Shown: positions 1-8,208 of the stretch, piece by piece
How the letters are laid out: every line of letters starts with the position of its first letter
Position numbering within the stretch: position 1 is the first letter of the stretch
Assembly: GCA_004151065.3 (NCBI GenBank)
Contig: NWUY0300058964.1
Span: 8,368-18,519 of the forward strand
Reading direction: 5' to 3'
DNA length: 10,152 nucleotides
DNA from: Larix sibirica
Lineage: Eukaryota > Streptophyta > Pinopsida > Pinales > Pinaceae
Made by a program: the position numbers and the translations under genes
The notes under the pieces: model-generated
The model's input: the letters and a program-made list of their open reading frames with translations, nothing else
Told to the model about the DNA's origin: nothing
Databases searched by the model: none

Positions 1-84
1 GGAAGAAATTTGCAGAGCCATCATGAATGAATTTCCATCGGAGTCCTAGTATGCATATTGTCTACCCTATGATGTTTTTTTTAT

Positions 85-390
85 TCAAAGCATCTTATCA
101 CTGTTTAAATCAACCATGTCCAATGGGAACAAGGGAGTAGTATGATTGCAGAAATGCTTTTGAATATACCATGGATGAGTACATTCATCATTGGTATATT
201 TGTTAAGTACACCAATATAATTCTCACCGGCATCCTTGACACCTGTTTCCCTACAACCTCCAATTGGAAGAGAATGATTGGGAAAGAAATGTTCATGGAA
301 AATAAAACCACAGGTTCCCCATTTCATCAAGTTAGCAACCACTCACATGAAAATAAAATTGGATCAACCAAAATGAGATTGGGATTATGA
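85..390. other. Short region open on both strands, unrecognised
   Basis: The plus strand has an ATG-started frame of 82 codons (142-390). The minus strand has an 85-codon frame (85-342) over the same DNA. I recognise no family in either translation. The minus frame is Cys/His/Trp-containing and the plus frame starts with a hydrophobic stretch (about residues 1-32). In AT-rich plant DNA, frames of this size arise by chance, but long openness on both strands can also mark an old coding fragment. No splice context or homologous copy elsewhere in the window supports either strand, so no function is assigned. Confidence 0.15.
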
Positions 391-1270
391 TTCCAATGAT
401 GATTCCAGTGTTGTCCATTAGGCTGCACTTATGGGGATTACAATTGTGTATGTTTTAATGATGGCATTTAGAAATGTAATAAAGCTACTCTGGATGCAAA
501 TAAGTTCTTTCCCTTGAATAGAAGGATTTGATCAATCTATTTCAATCATTTTTTTTCAAGAGTCATAAGTTATTCCTTCTCTATTTTTTTTATGAAAGAA
601 CATGGATGAAATTAAACTCTTCCTTTGTTATGTATCCAAGTTTTTGATTTAGTGTTTGATCTAATTGTTGTTTTGGCATGGGATGTATGTTCATAAGTGC
701 AATTTTTTATTATTATTTTACATGGAAACTTCAATAGAAAGAATTAGGTATGATATATGGATGACTCAATTACATGAAAAAACATTTCCTTAAATCCAAT
801 TGAAACATAAGCATGATTGTATGAAAATGGAAAGCGGAGTGGGGAAATAAAGTAGGGAGGAAGAGACATAAGCATAAGATACCCACTAAACATTCATCCA
901 AATTGATGATGCTCCATCAACTTTGTTGAGTGGTACCCTCATGCATTTGATATGTGTTTTCTTTGAATCATGTTGCCAGTTGCAACCTATGACATCGCAA
1001 ACATTGAATGATCCAATCAACAATTGTTAACCATTATTTAGTATTTCATAAAATCCAAAGACGCCCTAATCCACTCATATGGAAAATATCATTTTTAGAG
1101 GATGTGTGTTCCATTTCAAGGCCTTTACCATTGCCCATTGGACCAAGAATATTCATTTTTAAGGAATATAGGGCTATATAGTTAGTACCATACTAGGGAT
1201 TTGCACAACGTATCTGAGGATTAAAAAGGGTTGATTATATTTTTAGAGATTGATTAATGGACGATCGGAA
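391..1270. other. Gene-free AT-rich stretch
   Basis: I see no reading frame of note, no tandem array and no RNA gene here. There are several T-rich runs (for example near 548-590 and 700-715) but no convincing promoter for the SET module downstream. Recognisable similarity to the flank of copy 2 begins only at about 1271-1280, so this DNA is not part of the duplicated module. Confidence 0.5.
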
Positions 1271-1352
1271 AAAAATTATAATTTAATTGCTACTTTCAGT
1301 ATCTTTATCATAAGGTTGGAACATGATTTTCGTTGTTTGAACTTAATAACAG

Positions 1353-2070
1353 GGACAACCAAATAGACATCTACTTAATCTATCTTTGGATAGCGATGAC
1401 TATCCTAAATAGAGTGGAGAAGGGAAAGCGTCAAGTAGTATGTCAATATCACCTAGAGGTAGCAATGTCAAAAGAAAATTTAAAAAACATATGGTTGTGT
1501 TTCTTTCTGAAGAAAGTTCATGATATTATGACAATGAGTCCATCAAAGATAAGGAAGTCCCATTGATGTATAGGAATTATATGAAGAATTGGGAACCAAA
1601 CCCCCTTCCTGAAATAAACACCTATTTCACTATTGATGGAAGAACATATCGAATTGCTCCATCTGCTTTACATGGTTTGGGTCTCTTTACATTGGATGCT
1701 GTCAATGTTCCATATAATAGTGAAGTGGAATTGATGGAATATGTTGGCCCAATGTATGATTATGCACATTGGGGTAGGATAACAAGATATGTAATAAGTA
1801 TGTGCATATACGAAATATGTGCAAATTATAATAAAATGAAAGAAAACAATCAACATAAAGGATTTTCCATATATATTGATGGAAGAGAGAAATCCCACGG
1901 AAATTTTGTTGGGTTTATAAATAGTACTTGTCCTGGAAGCACAAACAAAATACCCAATTGTGCTTTTGTTGAAGGTGAATATAACAAATTTGTGGCCAGT
2001 GCAATAAAATCTATACCTATAGGAAATGAGTTGTTATTGAATTATCATTTGAATAGGACCTGGGACTTAG
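1353..2070 (+). pseudogene. SET-domain module, copy 1, exon 1 (damaged 5' part, intact SET part)
   Basis: The inferred exon starts after an AG at 1351-1352, where copy 2 also has an AG, and ends at a GTAAGT donor at 2071. One frame runs through it. A serine-rich leader (GKASSS...) is followed by a basic cluster KRKFKK (about 1467-1484) that could act as a nuclear signal. From the ATG at 1566 there is a clean stretch of about 168 codons with SET-type motifs: HGLGLF (residues 36-41), EYVG (58-61), FINS (117-120), NC (131-132) and ELLLNY (155-160, final Tyr in the catalytic-Tyr position). SET domains usually transfer methyl groups from S-adenosylmethionine to protein lysine. Motif III differs from the usual NHSC, and no Cys-rich pre- or post-SET is visible. 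Stops interrupt the leader at 1410 (TAG) and 1521 (TGA); copy 2 is open at both codons. Use of the ATG at 1566 alone would give an N-terminally short but still SET-containing product. Confidence 0.65.
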
Positions 2071-2212
2071 GTAAGTATGTCTTAACAATCATGTCCATCA
2101 TTTAGTCAAAAGCATGTATATTGTTTATTTATAACTTTTTAGTATATATACTTTATGTTGTTACGAAATCATCTTTGTATATATGCTTAAAAAATCCTGT
2201 TTTATTTTGTAG
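2071..2212 (+). other. Intron of SET module, copy 1 (142 bp)
   Basis: The intron begins GTAAGT at 2071 and ends in a T-rich tract plus TTGTAG at 2207-2212. The intron of copy 2 (6740-6881) is exactly the same length and visibly similar throughout, which supports both borders and shows that the duplication copied genomic DNA rather than spliced RNA. Confidence 0.65.
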
Positions 2213-2251
2213 GATGCTTGGGGGAAAGGGAAAGCAATCAACGATGGAAGG
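2213..2251 (+). pseudogene. SET module copy 1, exon 2 (39 nt)
   Basis: This piece is collinear with the 39 nt exon 2 of copy 2 (6882-6920), sharing the GGGGGAAAGGGAAA core and the GTGA following it as a donor. In copy 2 this exon reads as a short Gly/Lys/Asp peptide (DDRGKGKGIDNDM) in phase 0. Direct joining to the SET frame of exon 1 would use phase 1, so either an indel lies in exon 1 or the true donor differs slightly. Similarity to copy 2 stops about 10 bases further on, at a microsatellite. Confidence 0.45.
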
Positions 2252-2256
2252 GTGAT

Positions 2257-2298
2257 ATATCTATATCTATATCTATATCTAGATCTATATATCTAGAT
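2257..2298. repeat. (TATATC)n-like microsatellite
   Basis: Runs of CTATAT with interspersed TAGATC end at the N at 2299. The tract sits where the second intron of the SET module would be; copy 2 has a (TA)n tract at the equivalent place. Confidence 0.85.
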
Positions 2299-2299
2299 N
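2299..2299. other. Assembly gap (single N)
   Basis: One N separates the TATATC repeat from an A-rich tract. Because low-complexity DNA lies on both sides, the join may be false or may omit sequence. Homology between copy 1 and copy 2 is lost just before this point. Confidence 0.85.
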
Positions 2300-2302
2300 T
2301 TA

Positions 2303-2354
2303 TAAAAATAAAAAATAAAAAAATAAAAAAATAAAATAAAAATAAAAATAAAAA
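2303..2354. repeat. (A4-6T)n A-rich low-complexity tract
   Basis: The tract is almost entirely A with a T every five to seven bases. It could be a decayed poly-A tail of a retroelement or simple slippage. No LINE or SINE body is recognisable on the 5' side. Confidence 0.8.
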
Positions 2355-2391
2355 GCATTCAAACATTTCACTTGCCTCACTTACCTCCTGC

Positions 2392-2586
2392 ATGAAGGTA
2401 GTCGACCTTGTTACTCCTCTACCCATGAACCAAGCCCGGAACACTGGCATTGATCCTGCTCCTCTACCCATAAACCAATCCCAGTACATTGGAATCCATG
2501 CTCCTCTACCCATGGATCAATCCCCACGAACCAAGTCCATTGGCATTTCTGTTGAGTCGAAGGTCGCAAAGAAACTTGTAGTTTGA
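2392..2586 (+). CDS. Short frame with PLP-M-N-Q repeats, unrecognised
   Basis: An ATG-started frame of 64 codons contains three copies of a degenerate unit beginning (T/A)PLP(M/I)(N/D)Q, about 14-16 residues each. The last third is unrelated and lysine-containing (SKVAKKLVV). Unit lengths are multiples of three, so the frame survives expansion. The complementary strand is also open over the same repeats, reading FMGRGA-type units from 2513 leftward, so the coding strand is undecided. I recognise no family. It could be a repeat-bearing exon whose neighbours are lost, or simply a minisatellite without stops. Confidence 0.25.
   Translation: MKVVDLVTPLPMNQARNTGIDPAPLPINQSQYIGIHAPLPMDQSPRTKSIGISVESKVAKKLVV
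2414..2545. repeat. Three-unit 42-45 bp minisatellite
   Basis: The units start at 2414, 2459 and 2501, each with CTCCTCTACCCAT. Spacings are 45 and 42 bp. The remainder of each unit is diverged but alignable (for example ATTGGCATT/ATTGGAATC blocks). Confidence 0.75.
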
Positions 2587-2589
2587 ACC

Positions 2590-3058
2590 GAAGGTTGAAG
2601 AGGAAGAGATAGCATTGTAAGAGGGAGGCCGAGCAAAGGGAGTTATTGCGGCCATGTAGGGGAGAGGGAGGAGTAGCAGAGCTACATAGGAGCCAATGCC
2701 TCCAAAATTAGTGAGTAAAAACCCTTTTTGAACTCATTTGTGCTTGTGATTTTTTCTTAAGAAATTTTGGGTTTTTCATTTTGTTTGCATTGGGCATATT
2801 TAAATCCCCACGAATTCACTATAAACCACATCGATTTCAATTTATAAATATAAATTATTTATCCGCAAACCAAATTAGTGTTGTAATTTAAGAGATCAAT
2901 TTATCTGTTTGAGTCTATACCATGCCTATACTAGAGCTTGTTGAATAGTTGAAATAAAACCATTTCAATCTAAATCTTGAGATTTAAATACATATTCGAA
3001 GAAATAGATCTTGGATATGGGGACGGTGTTTAAGAAAAATAGGTACCATCTATAGTAG
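2590..3058. other. Gene-free stretch with a purine-rich patch
   Basis: About 2590-2690 is G/A-rich (GAAGAGGAAGAG, GGGGAGAGGGAGGAG), followed by ordinary AT-rich sequence. I see no reading frame worth calling and no repeat. Confidence 0.4.
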
Positions 3059-3208
3059 CTTGAGGTTGAACTAGCTAGACCAGTTGAGGATGAACCAATT
3101 GACTCTAAAATTTTTGAAGTAGCTAAACTAGTTGTGGGTGAAACTCCAAGATATAATCTTGACCTCATAAAATGTTCTTGCGGCTTAGAGTCACATTATG
3201 GTTTGTGA
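3059..3208 (+). pseudogene. Possible fossil reading frame (49 codons)
   Basis: The frame opens after a TAG at 3056-3058 and closes at TGA 3206-3208. It lacks an early ATG. Its translation is balanced in composition and contains two loosely similar pieces (ELARPVEDEP and EVAKLVVGETP) and a CSCG motif near the end. I do not recognise it. Openness of this length is only suggestive in AT-rich DNA, and the opposite strand is also partly open. Confidence 0.15.
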
Positions 3209-5010
3209 AATTGTGACAATCTTGATTTGAAAAAGAAAATACATTAGCAAATCCCAAACTGGCCTTTTTGAACTTTTCAAATATGATATGGATGTGGTTG
3301 ATAACATTGACATTTTATATAAGAATGACCAATTTGTCACTATCTAAAAAGGCTTGAATAACAACACAAAATAATTGCTTGTATTGCTAGTTAGTGAGTC
3401 AACCATTTGCCCAGTGTTAACAAAAAATAACATTCTGTGTGATTATCTTTGAAACATATCACATAATGTATGAAATTTTGAGTCCTCCTTTCAACATTCA
3501 CATAAAAATTACTGATAGCCTCAAGCATCAACTTGTCCCTCTTTAAAAGAATCCCCCCGCATTATTTGATATGCACAAAATAGATCAAAATTGGGGCTTG
3601 ACAATTAGCACACCACAATCTTAATAGTATGATGAATAATCACATATTAATCAATAAGGCAAGTGGTAGTTAACAACTCTAACATGGGGAGAACTGAAAA
3701 TTGGTAGGAATAAGGTCCTCACAACTTCACTTAGTGATGGTCACTTCATGTGAAGAAGTAGATTCACCAAATAAAAGATAAAAGTTTCCATATTCCTAGA
3801 AATGACTATTATTCATATATCGTTTGTCATAGACCCATTTTAAATCACACCAACCATATATGTCTCTTGTTTACTCCTATTTAATATTTCCTTATAGTTC
3901 TACCTTTTGGATTACTTCACATGCTTCTTGTAATTTTTGTACTCAATTATCTACAACTAGTAGCTATGTAAAAACTAGTTCTATGGTTGAATCATGTTGA
4001 GATGCCTTAAAATTTATTCAACTTCAAGTAACGAAGTCTTGTGATGTTCTTCAAACCCCATATAAAATTCATGGAAACATATAGGATAGGCCCCTTCCAC
4101 ATAAATTGCATAGAAAATTGAATATGCACCGACGATGGGATTACTATGTCCATGTTAAATGTAATGTTTCACTTTAAGTAGGAAAGTCAAGGATTTAAAG
4201 AAGACTCTCTCATGAGGGTTATGAGTTACAATTTAAAATATTTTTAACTCCAATGATACTTCTAAAAATATCTGATTATGAATCTAATGTTGAAACACCA
4301 TAGTTCACCCTACCTCTAATGGAACTAGTCCTACTACAATGTGATGAAAAAGTTGTGAAAAAAAGAACAGAAATAAAAATAAAAATCAAATGAAATCTTG
4401 TACTATGAAAGAACTACGTTACTTTTTGTTATGTTTCTTAATGATGATGAAGAAGAAACAATATATTCAATGATATGATAGAAATTTCCCTTCATTAAAT
4501 CATAAAACCATTATGTTAGACACTATACACCAATCCTTTTATGAAAGGATAACCTCTTGTTGAATTTCATATTAAATTGAGGAATTGTATGATTAAATAC
4601 AGTCACTGTACACACCATATCCCATATAGAAGATATATCCTTATTTTTATTTATCTTGAAAATATTAACCTCTACAACCATTGACCTCTACATTGATGAA
4701 TGGTTCATGTGACACTTAATGCACAATAACTATCTAATGAGACTTATTTATTAATAACTAATTGCATGCATCCACATTACAATAAATGATGTATGCACAC
4801 CTTAGTTTCTTAACATTAGATCATATTATTGTAGGATTAAACCCATGAGAGCATTAATATAAGATCATGTCCTAGATAAAATTGTGTTTAACGCTATTTC
4901 ATTTTTTCCCAAAGAAAAAAATGTGCCTTTATTTTCAAGTAGAAAGGAAAGTACAATCCAAAGGTACCATATGTACAGTCCAAAAAATCCTCCCTAAACA
5001 CTTGTGAGTC
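3209..5010. other. Long gene-free AT-rich stretch
   Basis: About 1.8 kb shows stops in every frame, no tandem array, no long terminal or inverted repeat I could find, and no RNA gene. It could be decayed transposon or plain intergenic DNA. Confidence 0.45.
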
Positions 5011-5152
5011 ATTGTAAGGCCTCTTCGCCTTTACTCAATTAATACTATAACCAATGGGTTTTGATCAAGGCCTGGAACCGCAACATAAACATTTTAAACT
5101 ATATATATCTTAAAAATGAGATGTAGATGTGATCAAGATTTTTTGTGTGCAA

Positions 5153-5565
5153 GGGATGGGTCTTAACGCATTGACCATAGTCAAGAGTGGAATACAAGGG
5201 CCTTATGCCATAAATGGATCTCTATGGGTTATTGGCCATGAACATGCTCTCAAACCAAGATGTGTGCCCTTTAGAGGTGATCTTTGGTCTCCAAGTGGGT
5301 CGATATGGGTTACCATTATAAGGTATTGCATGATAGGGATGGGTCTGAAGGAATTATCCATGGTTAAGGGAAGAAAGTAAGGCCATTTGACCCGATATGA
5401 GGCCTTTAACGATCGAGGGCCATAATTAATTCCATAAACCACATAACATGTCCTCTTTAAGGAGGATCATTGTGATTCAATTGAGATATGGGTATACCAA
5501 TATGACGGTTTGTGCATCCAGGCTAGTATCAAGGTTTTAACCATGGTAAGGGGAGAAATCTTGGG
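5153..5565. repeat. Diverged tandem repeat, 183 bp period
   Basis: Two full units (5153-5335 and 5336-5518) and the start of a third (5519 to about 5565) align. The block CCAT(A/G)GT..AAG..(A/G)(A/T)GAA recurs at 5175, 5358 and 5541, exactly 183 bp apart each time. GGGATGGGTCT starts the first two units. Further shared blocks are GATATGGGT(T/A)(T/A)ACCA (5302 and 5484) and CC(C/T)..TTTA(G/A) (5268 and 5452). A weaker partial unit may precede, at about 5014-5152. A 183 bp length is in the range of nucleosome-scale plant satellites, but only about 2.3 units are present. Confidence 0.5.
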
Positions 5566-5786
5566 AATTAGAGACTGAATGAATATTCATATGCTATTGG
5601 TAAATTATTAAGGAATTGAATTGTAATAGGGGGCCTCTAAAATGAATGTTTTTGCACAAATATGGGGAACATTTGCAATCGATGAAATTTGATTATGTGA
5701 ATTATATACGCTACTTTAATGGCTACTTTTGCTATCTAAATATGATAATTTGAACATGACCGTCATTGTTTGACGTTAATTAAAAG
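5566..5786. other. 5' flank of SET module copy 2
   Basis: No gene is visible. From about 5704 the sequence aligns with the flank of copy 1 from about 1271 (shared blocks GCTACTTT..TATCT and GAACATGA), so the duplication extends roughly 70-80 bp upstream of the inferred first exon. The AG at 5785-5786 is the counterpart of the AG at 1351-1352. Confidence 0.4.
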
Positions 5787-6085
5787 CACATCCAAATAGA
5801 TATCTATATGATCTATCTTCATATAGTGATGGTTGTCTTGAACAAAGTGAAGAAGGGAAAGCGTCAAGTAGTACGTCGATATCAACTAGAGGTAGCAATG
5901 TTAGAAGAAAATTTAAAAAACGTATGGATGCATTTCTTGTTGAAGGAGGTTCACGCTCTTATGACAATGAGTCTGCCGAAGACAAGGAGGTTCCATTAAT
6001 GTATAGGCATTATTTGAAGAACTGGGATCCAAACCCACTTCCCGAAATAAACACCGATTTCACTATTGATGGAAGAACATATCGA

Positions 6086-6321
6086 ATTGCTCCATCTACT
6101 TTACATGGTTTGGGGATCTTTATAATGAACGGTGCGAACGTTCCATGTAATAGTGAAGTTGAATTGATGGAATATGTTGGACAAAAGTATGGTTACACAC
6201 ATTGGGGTAGGCAAACAAGATATCTAAAGAGTATACACATATAGGCAATTTGTGCAAATTATAATGAAAGGAAAGAAAACAATCAACATAAAGGATCTTC
6301 CATATATATTGATGGAAGACC
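6086..6321 (+). repeat. First copy of exact 236 bp direct repeat
   Basis: This block is identical by eye to 6323-6558 over its full length, including the TAG at 6242. Copy 1 of the module has only one such block. Most likely the overlapping ends of two contigs were joined without merging. Confidence 0.85.
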
Positions 6322-6322
6322 N
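6322..6322. other. Assembly gap (single N) between identical repeats
   Basis: A single N lies exactly at the junction of the two identical 236 bp blocks. Confidence 0.9.
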
Positions 6323-6558
6323 ATTGCTCCATCTACTTTACATGGTTTGGGGATCTTTATAATGAACGGTGCGAACGTTCCATGTAATAGTGAAGTTGAA
6401 TTGATGGAATATGTTGGACAAAAGTATGGTTACACACATTGGGGTAGGCAAACAAGATATCTAAAGAGTATACACATATAGGCAATTTGTGCAAATTATA
6501 ATGAAAGGAAAGAAAACAATCAACATAAAGGATCTTCCATATATATTGATGGAAGACC
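6323..6558 (+). repeat. Second copy of exact 236 bp direct repeat
   Basis: It matches 6086-6321 base for base at an offset of 237. Sequence after 6558 continues the SET module normally (GFINSTCTGS...). Confidence 0.85.
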
Positions 6559-6739
6559 CAAATTCGACAGAAATGTTGTTGGGTTTATAAACAGTACTTG
6601 TACTGGAAGCAAAAAAAACTACCTAATTGTTTTTTTGTTGAGGGTGAGGATAACAAAGTTGTTGTTAGTGCAATAAAATCAATACCCTCGAGAGAGGAGT
6701 TGTTTCTCATTTATCATTTGAGTATGATCTAGGAATCAA

Positions 6740-6881
6740 GTATGTATGTCTTAACAATTATGTCCATGATTTACTAAAAATCATGTATAATGTTTATTTA
6801 TTATTTTTCGTTATATATACTTTATGTTGTTAACAAGTCATCTTTGTATATATGCTTAACAAATCATGGTTTTTGTTATAG
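6740..6881 (+). other. Intron of SET module, copy 2 (142 bp)
   Basis: GTATGT donor at 6740 and TTATAG acceptor ending at 6881. It has the same length as the copy 1 intron, with long shared blocks such as TATATACTTTATGTTGTTA and TCTTTGTATATATGCTTAA. Confidence 0.65.
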
Positions 6882-6920
6882 GATGATCGGGGGAAAGGGA
6901 AAGGAATCGACAATGACATG
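6882..6920 (+). pseudogene. Exon 2 of transposon-like gene (39 nt)
   Basis: It encodes 13 residues in phase 0 (DDRGKGKGIDNDM), followed by a GTGAG donor at 6921. The phase 0 reading continues openly into the next exon at 7047, which is the reason for preferring this frame over the one implied by exon 1. The next intron (6921-7046) starts with a (TA)n tract and ends TTTTTTGTAG. Confidence 0.45.
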
Positions 6921-7046
6921 GTGAGATTATATATATATATGGCCATTTATATTTTTGTTGTTATATTCCATACTGTTCTCTTTTATCCCAGCGTGGAGAT
7001 CCTTGTTATGTTGATTATTGGACTTATATGATATGATTTTTTGTAG

Positions 7047-7234
7047 GCTCCCATGTCAACTCCTTGTCCCAATGAGGATGACGTGGAGATATCAGAAGCT
7101 GATGACCCTTTAGTAGCTCTCAAAATAATTCTTAAAAAATGGGCAATGAACTAGCTGGATTAGTGTATGAGGAAGATACTCCTGAAAATGAAAGGAGAAC
7201 CAAATTCTTGATGGACCGCATTGAGAAGTACAAT
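7047..7234 (+). pseudogene. Exon 3, acidic linker of transposon-like gene, one-base frameshift
   Basis: Flanked by TTGTAG (ends 7046) and GTAAGT (7235). The first 31 codons read in phase 0 and are acidic (NEDDVEISEADDP). The frame then breaks in a six-A run at 7134-7139. From 7139 a second frame is open for 32 codons to the donor (MGNELAGLVYEEDTPENE..., ending in EKYN). The exon is 188 nt, and one extra base in the A run would make it a phase 0 exon of 63 codons, so a single-base deletion (or sequencing error) explains both halves. I recognise no domain; the second half is likely helical and charged. Confidence 0.45.
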
Positions 7235-7347
7235 GTAAGTTTTTTAAAGTTTTATTCCATTATTTATTTTAAAGAATATGAATTTCCTTAAAGGAATCCA
7301 AGAGATTTACTCGACAAAATATATTTTCTTAATCATTCATGAGAAAG

Positions 7348-7641
7348 GTAGAACTTGGTAGTGGGAGTAGCATAGGAGCAGTTATGGTTTCACCCCCTGC
7401 TCCTGATGCACATGCTACAGGTGCCACTTCTCCTGATATTGTCGGGTTTGCCCCTTATTCTACACCTAGTGTTGGTGGGGGTCATACCACGACATCGCCT
7501 ACACATAAGAACAACACTAGTTCTAGTAGTGCTGCACCTCAGTCATTAGAGGCTAATGTGAGTTCCATGATTCCGGGCGTGGTAGTAAATAGAACTAGTC
7601 ACTTACCAGTTGACTTATAGATGGAACATGATTTGGTGCCA
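7348..7641 (+). pseudogene. Exon 4, Ser/Thr/Pro/Ala-rich linker
   Basis: A phase 0 acceptor AG lies at 7346-7347; an in-frame ATG at 7339 also exists. The frame is low-complexity and disordered in character (VSPPAPDAHATGATSP, then HTTTSPTHKNN and SSSSAAPQ), then ends at TAG 7618-7620. The same frame continues past the stop (MEHDLVPV) to a GTAAAG donor at 7642 in phase 0, so the stop may be a recent substitution, for example from CAG. Such linkers often join domains in plant transposon proteins. No enzymatic motif is present. Confidence 0.4.
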
Positions 7642-7763
7642 GTAAAGGGATTAAAAATCCACGGAAATTACATACACTCCAATGAAACACATCTATTTTA
7701 TACAAATAGTGATATTTTATATTCATTTAATCTATCTAATTAGAATTTTTTATTGCATTGCAG

Positions 7764-8109
7764 GCAATAACATGTTCTGCCAACATTTGCATGAAAAGGA
7801 ATTTTCCCTATTTGTGCCAACAATTAGAACATGATATAAATATCAAATCAATGATTTGAAGAATGAGTTGATGAACTACATGACCACATTGTTTGGTCCT
7901 GTGTTCAACCAAAAGAGCCTCCAAACCATGGCTGGGAAGTTTGAAATATGTGCGAGACAATTACTACACTAATATCGGTCGATGGTCAGGTTATGAGTGT
8001 CGTGGACTAATTCTAGAATGTGAGTGGGATGCACTAATAGAGCTGATTCCAAGGAGAAGAAGATGAGAAAAGAGGTCTCCTTGCCTCCAAGTGTAGTGAA
8101 AACACGAAG
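7764..8109 (+). pseudogene. Exon 5, decayed transposase-like segment
   Basis: The acceptor is TTGCAG ending at 7763 and the donor GTAGAT at 8110. One frame from 7766 reads a charged helical-looking region (FSLFVPTIRT, stop TGA at 7832, then YKYQINDLKNELMNYM... to TMAGKF near 7940). A small indel near 7935-7945 shifts to the frame from 7938 (LKYVRDNYYTNIGRW..., ECEWDALIELIPRRRR). Another shift near 8055-8065 leads to KKMRKEVSLPPSVVKTR. Order and wording (W-x-A-L-I, then a basic stretch and PP) recall the region before the conserved core of plant Ptta/En/Spm transposases (Pfam PF03004 type). The family call is from memory of motif style, not a search. Confidence 0.4.
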
Positions 8110-8208
8110 GTAGATAAAAAATGTTCCGAACATTGAACATATAATTTGTATATTTCATTTTACCATGATTTTTAAAATGCATAAACATGTACTTGACTTT
8201 TTTCCTAG

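Larger units (their letters stand above)
5787..6739 (+). pseudogene. SET-domain module, copy 2, exon 1 (broken; includes assembly duplication)
   Basis: The frame is open from 5780 to a TAG at 6242, longer at the 5' end than in copy 1. It encodes the same serine-rich leader (GKASSSTS), a basic cluster RRKFKK, an acidic stretch (YDNESAEDKEVP) and the first half of the SET domain (HGLGIF, EYVG). Damage relative to copy 1: TAC to TAG at 6242-6244; a one-base deletion in the A/T-rich patch around 6611-6640 that shifts the rest of the SET domain (NCFFVEG, EELFLIY) to another frame; and TGG to TAG at 6730-6732. An exact 236 bp repeat around an N inflates the exon. Without one copy of it (and the N) the exon is 716 nt, against 718 nt in copy 1. 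The donor is GTATGT at 6740. Confidence 0.65.

Noticed and set aside
1353-1566. A separate small protein in the alternative frame of the SET leader (KGKRQVV... reading, also at 5808-5999)
   Set aside because: Both copies show it only because the true frame is conserved. The frame leading into SET is open over the same region in copy 2 and contains the basic and acidic segments, and the copy 1 version lacks an ATG start.
1668-1898. Minus-strand frames opposite the SET domain (also 6120-6332)
   Set aside because: They are shadows of the plus-strand SET frame; the second also crosses the N and the artefactual junction.
5129-5442. Overlapping frames on both strands within the 183 bp repeat
   Set aside because: They lie inside a diverged tandem repeat, resemble no protein and the plus frame begins with GTG, which is not expected in a plant nuclear gene.
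1629-6066. CACTA sequences (for example at 6061) as transposon termini
   Set aside because: They lie inside the SET coding sequence (CACTATTGATGG) in both copies. No paired inverted TAGTG end or target-site duplication was found, so element borders stay unknown.
6086-6558. A genuine tandem duplication of half a SET domain
   Set aside because: Perfect identity, a single N at the junction and length agreement with copy 1 after collapsing make an unmerged contig overlap far more likely.
7991-8188. Minus-strand 65-codon frame
   Set aside because: It runs across an exon-intron border of the transposase-like gene and shows no recognisable features.
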